From: Clostridiales bacterium
Lineage (GTDB): Bacteria; Bacillota; Clostridia; Monoglobales; Firm-18
Assembly (NCBI GenBank): GCA_031255355.1
Contig: JAIRSR010000166.1
Coordinates: forward strand, 1 to 5,220
DNA length: 5,220 nt
Direction: 5' to 3'
Within the stretch, counting starts at the first letter, position 1; each line of letters opens with the position of its first letter. Made by a program: the position numbers and the translations under genes. Under the pieces are notes generated by a model. The model saw only the letters and a list, made by a program, of their open reading frames with translations, ran no database searches and was not told where the DNA came from. This document shows positions 1-5,220 of the stretch, one piece after another.

Positions 1-2
1 CG

Positions 3-221
3 ACGCGGGCGGCAATCGACGCGGTGATGGAGTTCGGCAGGCCGGGTGTAATCCAACTTGCGGTATTGATTGACAGGGGACACAGGGAACTCCCCATATC
101 CGCAGACTTTCGGGGGAAAAACCTCCCTACTTCGGGCGGGGAAACGGTAAATGTATGCGTTGCGGAAATCGACGGCGTAAACGCGGTGACTATCGGCGAG
201 GCGGTGAAAGACAATGCTTGA
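3..221 (+). CDS. pyrR: PyrR, bifunctional pyrimidine operon regulator / uracil phosphoribosyltransferase (C-terminal 72 residues, 5' truncated by window edge)
   Basis: This reading frame is open from the left edge and ends at TGA 219-221. It encodes the C-terminal third or more of PyrR, a family of about 180 residues. Visible landmarks are TRAAIDAVMEFGRP, which directly follows the PRPP-binding TGRT loop lying just off the window, then the signature VLIDRGHRELPI, then GKNLPTS. In the known family, PyrR binds pyr mRNA in response to UMP/UTP and promotes transcription attenuation; many members also convert uracil and PRPP to UMP. Its position ahead of pyrB fits a regulator heading the operon. 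One oddity: the usual ELPIRAD reads ELPISAD, with Ser at 99-101, and an extra Arg appears at 111-113. An in-frame GTG-ATG at 24-29 is internal, since conserved PyrR sequence extends upstream of it. The 3' end overlaps pyrB by 8 nt. Confidence 0.95.
   Translation, partial: TRAAIDAVMEFGRPGVIQLAVLIDRGHRELPISADFRGKNLPTSGGETVNVCVAEIDGVNAVTIGEAVKDNA
203..207 (+). promoter_or_regulatory. Weak ribosome binding site for pyrB
   Basis: GGTGA, matching the 3' half of the extended GGAGGTGA consensus, sits 6 nt before the pyrB ATG at 214 and lies inside the pyrR coding sequence. It is the weakest such site in the window. Translation of pyrB may therefore depend on ribosomes terminating pyrR at 219-221, where the two genes overlap by 8 nt. 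That coupling is inference. Confidence 0.5.
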
Positions 222-1140
222 CGGCAAAAAGGATTTGCTCGGCTTGAGGGAACTTCGCGCGGAAACGATTGAAAAAATCCTCGATACGGCAAAAACCATG
301 AAGTTTATCTTGAATCAGAAAAACAAAAAAACAGGGCATTTATTGGGGAAATCCGTTGTGACGCTGTTTTATGAGAACAGTACGCGCACACGCCTTTCCT
401 TTGAACTCGCGGCAAAGTACATGAGCGCGTTCACCTCGGGCGTTTCGGCGGGGGGAAGCAGTGTAGCCAAGGGCGAAACTTTAATCGATACGGCAAGGAC
501 GATCGACGCTATGGGAACGGACGCGATTGTTTTGCGTCACGGGATGTCCGGCGCGCCGCGCCTTATCGCGGAGTATACGGCGGCAAGCGTCATTAACGCG
601 GGGGACGGCATGAACGAGCACCCGACACAGGCGTTGTTGGATTTATTTACCATGCGGGAAGTCAAGGGCGGCTTACAAGGGCTGAAAGTGGCTATCGTGG
701 GGGACATCGCGCATAGCAGAGTCGCGCGGAGCAACATTTGGGGGCTGACGAAGGCGGGCGCGGAAGTTTCCGTCGGGGGGCCCGCTACGCTGATTCCCGC
801 CGAACTCGGCAGGACGGGCGTAAAGGTTTACCACAGTGTACAAGAGGCGATTGTGGACGCGGACGTCGTTATGGGGCTGAGGATTCAGACGGAACGGCAA
901 AAAAGCGGGTTGTTCCCCTCCGCGTCAGAATACGCGCGGTTTTTCGGCATCAACGAAAAGCGGCTGGCGTTGGCGAAGCCGGACGCTCTGCTGCTGCACC
1001 CCGGGCCGGTCAACAGGGGCGTGGAACTTTCGGGAGCCGCCGCAGACTGCGAACAGTCGCGCGTGAACGAACAGGTTACGAACGGCGTGGCGGTGCGCAT
1101 GGCGGTGCTGTACCTGTTCACGAGGAGGGAGGACGAATGA
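214..1140 (+). CDS. pyrB: Aspartate carbamoyltransferase catalytic chain
   Basis: This enzyme condenses carbamoyl phosphate with L-aspartate to give N-carbamoyl-L-aspartate, the committed step of de novo pyrimidine synthesis, in the cytoplasm. The 308-residue length is normal for the catalytic chain. Carbamoyl-phosphate motifs are STRTR at 56-60, SSVAKGET at 82-89 with the active-site Ser and Lys, His109, and HPTQ at 136-139. The aspartate domain shows GDIAHSRVARS at 163-173, LRIQTER at 222-228 with Arg223 and Gln225, and HPGPVNRGVE at 262-271, a form typical of Gram-positive and actinobacterial enzymes. No regulatory chain gene (pyrI) is next to it, consistent with the unregulated Bacillus-type trimer; oligomeric state is inferred. 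ATG 214 is chosen because the N-terminus aligns well with the family (a DLLGLREL segment) and overlaps the pyrR stop. It overlaps pyrC by 4 nt. No defects were seen. Confidence 0.97.
   Translation: MLDGKKDLLGLRELRAETIEKILDTAKTMKFILNQKNKKTGHLLGKSVVTLFYENSTRTRLSFELAAKYMSAFTSGVSAGGSSVAKGETLIDTARTIDAMGTDAIVLRHGMSGAPRLIAEYTAASVINAGDGMNEHPTQALLDLFTMREVKGGLQGLKVAIVGDIAHSRVARSNIWGLTKAGAEVSVGGPATLIPAELGRTGVKVYHSVQEAIVDADVVMGLRIQTERQKSGLFPSASEYARFFGINEKRLALAKPDALLLHPGPVNRGVELSGAAADCEQSRVNEQVTNGVAVRMAVLYLFTRREDE
1123..1128 (+). promoter_or_regulatory. Ribosome binding site for pyrC
   Basis: AGGAGG lies 8 nt before the ATG at 1137, inside the last codons of pyrB. It fixes the pyrC start, which matters because the pyrC frame stays open for about 400 nt upstream with no stop codon. 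That upstream stretch is out of frame with the conserved pyrB gene. Confidence 0.85.
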
Positions 1141-2426
1141 GGTTACTGATTAAAAACGGACGTGTGATAGACCCAAAGAACAAGACGGACGGTATTTTGG
1201 ACGTTTACATGAGCGGCGGAATCATTGAGGAAGTCGCGCCCGGTCTGGATTACAGCGGGGCGGATATTGAGGAAATTGACGCGGCGGGAATGATTGTCGC
1301 GCCCGGTCTGGTGGATATGCACTGCCATTTGCGGGAGCCGGGGCAGGAGTATAAAGAGGACGTCGCTTCCGGGACGAAAAGCGCGGCGGCGGGCGGGTTT
1401 ACGTCCGTCGCGTGTATGCCGAACACCGACCCGGTGATTGATAACGTTGCGGTGGTGGAATACATTAAGGCAAGGAGTAAAAGCGCGGGGAGCGTCAACG
1501 TGTTCCCGATCGGCGCGATTACCAAGGGACTGCGGGGGGAGGAACTCGCGGAAATCGGCGCGTTGAAGTTCGCGGGTGTGGCGGCGGTTTCGGACGACGG
1601 GAATCCCGTATCCAACCCCGCGCTGATGCGCCGCGCTTTGGAATACGCGCAAACTTTTGATCTGCCTGTGATCTCTCATTGTGAGGTAAAGGAACTTGCG
1701 GACGGCGCGATGAACGAGGGGTATATGTCCACAATACTTGGCTTGCGGGGCATTAGCCGCGCCGCAGAGGAAATCATGGTTTCGCGCGATATACTACTCG
1801 CTTCCGCGACGAAAACCGCCGTTCATATCGCACATGTTTCGACAAGGGGTTCCGTCGCGTTGGTGCGCCGCGCGAAACAGGACGGCGTGAGGGTGACTTG
1901 CGAAACTTGTCCGCATTATTTTTCTTTGACGGAGGACGCTGTCGCGGGATACAACACCAACGCAAAAATGAACCCGCCGCTACGGACGGAGGACGATGTA
2001 CAGGCGATTATCGAGGGGCTGCGCGACGGCACCATTGACGCGATTGCCACTGACCACGCGCCGCACCACAGCGATGAGAAAAACTGTGAGTTTGACCTCG
2101 CGAAAAACGGCATTGTAGGCTTTGAAACGGCGTTTTCACTGGGTATGACGTATCTGGTCGCGGCAAAGGCGTTGACGGTGAATCAATTGATAGAGAAAAT
2201 GACCGCCGCGCCCGCTGAAATCCTCGGCATCAATAAGGGTACCCTTTCAGTGGGCAGGAGCGCGGACATTGCCGTAATCGACCCCGCCGCGCGGCGCACG
2301 GTGGACGTGAGCGCGTTTCACTCCAAAAGCAAAAATTCGCCGTATGACGGCTTTGTGTTGGACGGAAGCATCGTTCACACCATTGCCGGCGGCAAATTCG
2401 CGGTGCGGGACGGCATTGTGTTATAG
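1137..2426 (+). CDS. pyrC: Dihydroorotase, class I
   Basis: This zinc amidohydrolase reversibly cyclises N-carbamoyl-L-aspartate to dihydroorotate. The product is 429 residues, the usual size for the class I enzymes of Gram-positive bacteria. The metal and substrate motifs are all present: DMHCHLREPG at 60-69 with His62, His64 and Arg66; MPNTDPV at 94-100; SDDGNPV at 152-158, whose Asp153 corresponds to the bridging Asp of bacterial class I enzymes; SHCE at 180-183 with His181; HIAHVST at 230-236; CETCPHY at 255-261; NPPLR at 279-283; and ATDHAPH at 304-310 with the catalytic Asp306. A full metal site argues against an inactive pseudo-dihydroorotase. The residual alternative is another cyclic amidohydrolase such as hydantoinase or allantoinase, but the DMHCHLREPG motif and the operon context decide for PyrC. 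The ATG at 1137 overlaps the pyrB stop (ATGA) and has a strong upstream AGGAGG. Confidence 0.97.
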   Translation: MRLLIKNGRVIDPKNKTDGILDVYMSGGIIEEVAPGLDYSGADIEEIDAAGMIVAPGLVDMHCHLREPGQEYKEDVASGTKSAAAGGFTSVACMPNTDPVIDNVAVVEYIKARSKSAGSVNVFPIGAITKGLRGEELAEIGALKFAGVAAVSDDGNPVSNPALMRRALEYAQTFDLPVISHCEVKELADGAMNEGYMSTILGLRGISRAAEEIMVSRDILLASATKTAVHIAHVSTRGSVALVRRAKQDGVRVTCETCPHYFSLTEDAVAGYNTNAKMNPPLRTEDDVQAIIEGLRDGTIDAIATDHAPHHSDEKNCEFDLAKNGIVGFETAFSLGMTYLVAAKALTVNQLIEKMTAAPAEILGINKGTLSVGRSADIAVIDPAARRTVDVSAFHSKSKNSPYDGFVLDGSIVHTIAGGKFAVRDGIVL

Positions 2427-2439
2427 GTGAGATACGCGA

Positions 2440-2446
2440 AAGGAGG
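2440..2446 (+). promoter_or_regulatory. Strong ribosome binding site for pyrF, supporting a TTG start
   Basis: AAGGAGG lies 8 nt before TTG 2455 in the 28-nt gap between pyrC and pyrF. No ATG or GTG at a suitable distance in this frame competes, so the site decides the unusual start codon. The gap holds no hairpin followed by a T-run, so no terminator or attenuator is apparent there. Confidence 0.85.
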
Positions 2447-2454
2447 CGGGAAAC

Positions 2455-3360
2455 TTGTCAATAGACGGCTTAATTACGAAAATCAAGGAAAAGGAAAACC
2501 CGACGGTTGCGGGGTTAGACCCGAAGTTAGAGCATATTCCTGCGTATCTTGTTGAGGAAGCGTTCGGGCGGTGCGGCAGGAACCTTGGCGGCGCGGCGGA
2601 GGCGGTATGGCAGTTTAACAAGCGTCTGATCGACGCGCTGTATGATATTGTTCCCGCAATCAAGCCGCAATCGGCGTACTATGAACTGTACGGTTGGGAG
2701 GGGGTTCGGGCGCTGGCGCGTACCATTGAGTACGCGAAACGGCGCGGACTGTATGTAATCGCGGACGTGAAGCGCAACGACATTGGCACAACGGCGGCGG
2801 CATACGCGGAAGCGTACCTCGGCGCGTCGGAGATTGGCGGCGCGGGGGAGGAGGCGTTCGGCGCGGACAGCGTGACGGTCAACGGATACCTCGGCAGTGA
2901 CGGTGTGAAGCCGTTTTTGTCCTACGGCAAAAGCATTTTCGTGTTGGTGAAAACGTCTAATCCGTCGTCGGGGGAATTACAGGACCTCACCGTCGGCGGC
3001 GAAACGGTGTACCGCCGTATGGCGGCATTGGTAAAGGAGTGGGGGGCAGGTTCCGTCGGGCGGTACGGCTATTCCGAAGTCGGCGCGGTGGTGGGCGCGA
3101 CGTATCCCGCGCAGTTGGCGGAATTGCGAAAGGAAATGCCCGAAACTTACTTTTTGGTTCCCGGCTACGGCGCACAGGGGGGCGGCGCGAAAGACGTTGC
3201 CGCGGCGTTCCGCGAGGACGGCCTTGGCGCAGTGATTAACGCGTCGCGCTCTATCATGTGCGCGTACAAAAAAGAGGGGTACCGGCCGGAGGACTTCGCG
3301 CGGGCGGCGCGGGAGGAAGCCGTTCGGATGCGTGACGAGATAAGGGGGTGCATTTTTTGA
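2455..3360 (+). CDS. pyrF: Orotidine 5'-phosphate decarboxylase, long type 2 form
   Basis: This enzyme decarboxylates OMP to UMP, the last step of the pathway, as a TIM barrel that needs no cofactor. At 301 residues it belongs to the longer type 2 subfamily, not the roughly 230-240-residue type 1 enzymes of Escherichia coli and Bacillus. Visible landmarks are GLDPKLE at 20-26, with substrate-binding Asp22; AIKPQ at 68-72, with Lys70; the catalytic DVKRND at 104-109 (Asp104, Lys106, Asp109); KTSNPSSGELQ at 166-176; VPGYGAQGG at 235-243; and NASRSI at 262-267, whose Arg265 should contact the phosphate. The TTG start is preferred because it has a strong AAGGAGG 8 nt upstream and gives an N-terminus typical of the subfamily (MSIDGLITKIKEK). 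Its stop shares one base with the carA start. It lies between pyrC and carA rather than near pyrE. Confidence 0.96.
   Translation: MSIDGLITKIKEKENPTVAGLDPKLEHIPAYLVEEAFGRCGRNLGGAAEAVWQFNKRLIDALYDIVPAIKPQSAYYELYGWEGVRALARTIEYAKRRGLYVIADVKRNDIGTTAAAYAEAYLGASEIGGAGEEAFGADSVTVNGYLGSDGVKPFLSYGKSIFVLVKTSNPSSGELQDLTVGGETVYRRMAALVKEWGAGSVGRYGYSEVGAVVGATYPAQLAELRKEMPETYFLVPGYGAQGGGAKDVAAAFREDGLGAVINASRSIMCAYKKEGYRPEDFARAAREEAVRMRDEIRGCIF
3343..3350 (+). promoter_or_regulatory. Ribosome binding site for carA
   Basis: AGGGGGTG, one mismatch from AGGAGGTG, sits 9 nt before ATG 3360, inside the pyrF tail. The in-frame GTG at 3348-3350 is part of this site and is therefore not taken as the start. The ATG start also gives the usual CarA N-terminus, MKAFLALEDG. 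Confidence 0.75.
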
Positions 3361-4439
3361 TGAAGGCTTTTTTGGCATTGGAGGATGGGACGGTTTTTGA
3401 GGGAACAAGTATCGGCGCGGAGGGCGAAGTAATCGGCGAAATCGTTTTTAATACCGCTATGACGGGCTATCAAGAGGCGTTGACGGATCCGTCCTATTAC
3501 GGGCAGATTATGACAATGACCTTTCCTTTGATCGGGAATTACGGCGTGAACGAGGAAGACCAAGAATCGGACAAGGTGCAGGTGCGCGGGTTTGTCGTCC
3601 GCGAACTTTGCCGCCAGCCCGCGAATTGGCGCATGACCGGCACGTTAGAGGACTATTTGAAACGATACAATATCGTCGCCGTAGAGGGGATCGATACCAG
3701 GAAATTAACAAAAATTATTCGCGAAAAGGGCGCGATGAACGGCGTGATTTCAACGCGCGGGGACTTTGCCCCGGAACGTTACGCGGACGCGGTGAAAAAT
3801 TATAGAATCGTTGACGCGGTAAAATCCGTCACCTGCCCGGCACCCTATGAGTTAAAGAGCGAAAGCGGGAAATATAAGGTTGCCCTGTATGATTTGGGCG
3901 CGAAGCGCAACATCGCGCGAAGCCTTGTAAAGCGCGGCTGTGATGTGACGGTGCTGCCCGCGTTCACACCCGCGCGGGAAGTCCTCGGCGGCGGCTTCGA
4001 CGGCGTGATGTTATCCAACGGCCCCGGCGACCCTAAGGAGTGCGCGGACGTAATCGCGGCAATCAAAACCTTACAGCAAGCCAAAATCCCCATTTTCGGC
4101 ATCTGCCTCGGGCATCAGTTGACCGCCCTCGCGAACGGCATGGATACGGAAAAAATGAAGTACGGACACCGAGGCTCGAATCACCCGGTAACGCACCTTT
4201 CGCGCGGACGTACTTTCATCACCAGCCAGAACCACGGCTATGTGGTGGTCGGCGGGGGCGCGGAACACGCGGAAATCACCCACTACAACCTCAACGATCA
4301 TACGGTGGAGGGTATGCGGTACAAGGACGCGCCTGTGTTTACCGTGCAGTTTCACCCCGAAGCGTCACAGGGACCGCTGGATACCGAGTATCTGTTCGAT
4401 GATTTTATTCAGTTGATGGAGGTGCGTAAAAATGCCTAA
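3360..4439 (+). CDS. carA: Carbamoyl-phosphate synthase small (glutaminase) subunit
   Basis: This subunit hydrolyses glutamine and passes ammonia through a tunnel to CarB for carbamoyl phosphate synthesis. From ATG 3360 the product is 359 residues, about the usual size. The N-terminal CarA-specific domain spans roughly residues 1-150, with LEDGTVFEG at 7-15 and TGYQEALTDPSY at 35-46, which lines the glutamine site. The C-terminal class I glutamine amidotransferase domain spans roughly 170-355. It carries LSNGPGDP at 218-225, GICLGHQ at 247-253 with nucleophile Cys249, SNHPV at 273-277, SQNHGY at 289-294, and FHPEAS at 331-336 with His332 and Glu334. The catalytic triad is thus intact. A small deviation is SQGP where SPGP is more usual just after the HPEA motif. 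The start forms TGATG with the pyrF stop, and the 3' end overlaps carB by 8 nt. Presence in this operon suggests a pyrimidine-dedicated enzyme, but whether a second, arginine-linked copy exists cannot be seen. Confidence 0.97.
   Translation: MKAFLALEDGTVFEGTSIGAEGEVIGEIVFNTAMTGYQEALTDPSYYGQIMTMTFPLIGNYGVNEEDQESDKVQVRGFVVRELCRQPANWRMTGTLEDYLKRYNIVAVEGIDTRKLTKIIREKGAMNGVISTRGDFAPERYADAVKNYRIVDAVKSVTCPAPYELKSESGKYKVALYDLGAKRNIARSLVKRGCDVTVLPAFTPAREVLGGGFDGVMLSNGPGDPKECADVIAAIKTLQQAKIPIFGICLGHQLTALANGMDTEKMKYGHRGSNHPVTHLSRGRTFITSQNHGYVVVGGGAEHAEITHYNLNDHTVEGMRYKDAPVFTVQFHPEASQGPLDTEYLFDDFIQLMEVRKNA
4418..4424 (+). promoter_or_regulatory. Strong ribosome binding site for carB
   Basis: GGAGGTG lies 7 nt before ATG 4432, within the last codons of carA. 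It supports independent or coupled initiation of carB, which overlaps carA by 8 nt. Confidence 0.85.
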
Positions 4440-5220
4440 AAATCCCGGTATCAAAAAGGTGATGGTGATTGGCTCCGGCCCGATTATCATAGGGCAGGCG
4501 GCGGAATTTGACTACGCGGGGACGCAGGCTTGCCGCGCGTTGAAAGAGGAGGGCATGGAAGTTGTGCTTGTCAACTCTAACCCCGCCACCATTATGACGG
4601 ATAAAAATATCGCGGACAGGGTGTATATCGAGCCGCTGACCGCCGATTTTTTGCGGGAAATCATTCTCAAAGAAAAGCCCGATAGCCTTTTGCCGACGTT
4701 GGGCGGGCAGACGGGGCTGAACCTCGCGACGGAACTTTCCGAATCGGGATTCTTAGACGCGTATGGCGTTACCTTGCTCGGTACCAAGGTCGAAACGATT
4801 AAAATGGCGGAGGACAGGCAGGAATTTAAGGATAAAATGGAGGAAATCGGCGAACCGTGCGTGGCGAGTAAAGTCGTGGACAGTTACAAGGACGCGTTGG
4901 ATTTTGCTTATGAAATCGGCTTCCCGGTCATCGTGCGCCCCGCGTACACCCTCGGCGGCACGGGCGGCGGAATCGCGGCGGGGGAAGCGGAGTTAGAGGA
5001 AATCGTTCCTAACGGCTTGCGCCTTTCCCGGGTGCATCAGGTGCTGATAGAGAAGTGTATCTCGGGTTGGAAAGAGATTGAGTATGAAGTCATGCGTGAC
5101 GGCAAGGGCAATGTCATTACGATCTGCTCTATGGAAAATATCGACCCTGTCGGCGTACATACCGGGGACAGCGTCGTGGTCGCGCCGGTGCAGACGCTGA
5201 CTGATTTGGAATATCAAATG
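4432..5220 (+). CDS. carB: Carbamoyl-phosphate synthase large subunit (N-terminal 263 residues, 3' truncated by window edge)
   Basis: CarB makes carbamoyl phosphate from bicarbonate, two ATP and ammonia supplied by CarA. The family is about 1060-1080 residues, so the window holds roughly the first quarter, most of the carboxyphosphate synthetic domain. Landmarks are IGSGPIIIGQAAEFDYAG at 13-30, NSNPATIMTD at 48-57, LPTLGGQTGLN at 87-97, MAEDR at 125-129, VRPAYTLGGTGGG at 168-180, GWKEIEYEV at 212-220 and GVHTGDS at 241-247. The N-terminus runs nearly gap-free with my recollection of the Escherichia coli protein, so Arg129, Arg169, Glu215 and His243 fall at the same numbers as its ATP and substrate contacts. 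The frame is open to the last base. The missing part should contain the oligomerisation, carbamoyl-phosphate synthetic and C-terminal allosteric domains, none of which can be judged here. Confidence 0.97.
   Translation, partial: MPKNPGIKKVMVIGSGPIIIGQAAEFDYAGTQACRALKEEGMEVVLVNSNPATIMTDKNIADRVYIEPLTADFLREIILKEKPDSLLPTLGGQTGLNLATELSESGFLDAYGVTLLGTKVETIKMAEDRQEFKDKMEEIGEPCVASKVVDSYKDALDFAYEIGFPVIVRPAYTLGGTGGGIAAGEAELEEIVPNGLRLSRVHQVLIEKCISGWKEIEYEVMRDGKGNVITICSMENIDPVGVHTGDSVVVAPVQTLTDLEYQM

Noticed and set aside
24..221. A stand-alone 65-residue protein starting at GTG 24 or ATG 27.
   Set aside because: Homology to PyrR continues upstream of these codons to the left edge, in line with the sequence that follows the PRPP loop. 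It is the tail of a truncated gene, not a small gene.
776..784. A run of G followed by CCC inside pyrB as a possible hairpin.
   Set aside because: It has no loop of useful size and no following T-run, and it encodes GGP in a well-aligned part of PyrB.
738..1136. In-frame open extension of pyrC upstream of its start, which would give a protein of about 560 residues.
   Set aside because: The extension lies inside conserved pyrB in another frame and encodes arginine- and glycine-rich sequence resembling no known domain. The AGGAGG-preceded ATG at 1137 gives a normal-length dihydroorotase. The missing stops are explained by GC-rich composition.
1143..1679. A 178-codon open frame on the minus strand across pyrC.
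   Set aside because: It is antisense to a conserved gene with intact catalytic motifs and reads as Arg/His/Pro-rich sequence without recognisable domains. It is a composition shadow.
2427..2454. The 28-nt pyrC-pyrF gap as a site for a terminator or internal promoter.
   Set aside because: No inverted repeat, T-run or recognisable -35/-10 pair is visible. The gap is mostly taken up by the pyrF ribosome binding site.
3348..3359. GTG at 3348 as the carA start, adding three residues.
   Set aside because: The GTG is part of the likely ribosome binding site for ATG 3360, and MKAFLALEDG is the usual CarA N-terminus.
2977..3563. Two overlapping minus-strand open frames (143 and 132 codons) across the pyrF-carA junction.
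   Set aside because: Both are antisense to conserved PyrF and CarA coding sequence, rich in Arg and Pro, without recognisable motifs. They are shadows of GC-biased codon use.

Overview
The window is a run of pyrimidine (UMP) biosynthesis genes, all on the + strand. In order it holds the 3' end of pyrR, complete pyrB, pyrC, pyrF and carA, and the 5' part of carB, which runs off the right edge. Almost every base is coding; the longest gap between genes is 28 nt (pyrC to pyrF). No RNA gene, mobile element, CRISPR array, origin or convincing terminator was found.

The likely host is a fairly GC-rich member of the Bacillota (Clostridia-like). This is inferred from four things: a PyrR regulator heading the genes, strong extended GGAGGTG-type ribosome binding sites, a Gram-positive-style short aspartate transcarbamoylase ending in an HPGPVNRGVE segment, and a 'long' type 2 OMP decarboxylase of about 300 residues. 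By eye the GC content is roughly 55-60 %, with heavy use of gcg, ggc and gac codons. No genus can be named from this.

Layout: pyrR (3-221, partial) overlaps pyrB (214-1140) by 8 nt; pyrB overlaps pyrC (1137-2426) by 4 nt (ATGA); pyrF (2455-3360) begins with TTG behind a strong AAGGAGG; carA (3360-4439) starts in a TGATG junction with the pyrF stop; carB (4432 onward) overlaps carA by 8 nt. The tight packing points to one polycistronic, translationally coupled mRNA.

The gene products act together. CarA/CarB make carbamoyl phosphate, PyrB joins it to aspartate, PyrC closes the ring to dihydroorotate, and PyrF performs the last step, OMP to UMP. Dihydroorotate dehydrogenase (pyrD, pyrK) and orotate phosphoribosyltransferase (pyrE) are absent here and probably lie downstream of carB. 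PyrR would sense UMP/UTP and attenuate the operon through an mRNA leader upstream of pyrR, outside the window.

All catalytic residues checked in the five enzymes are present. This is an ordinary housekeeping region and I found no undescribed system. The point most worth a second look is in PyrR, where an arginine I associate with RNA binding in the Bacillus subtilis protein is a serine. The placement of pyrF between pyrC and carA is a lesser point.
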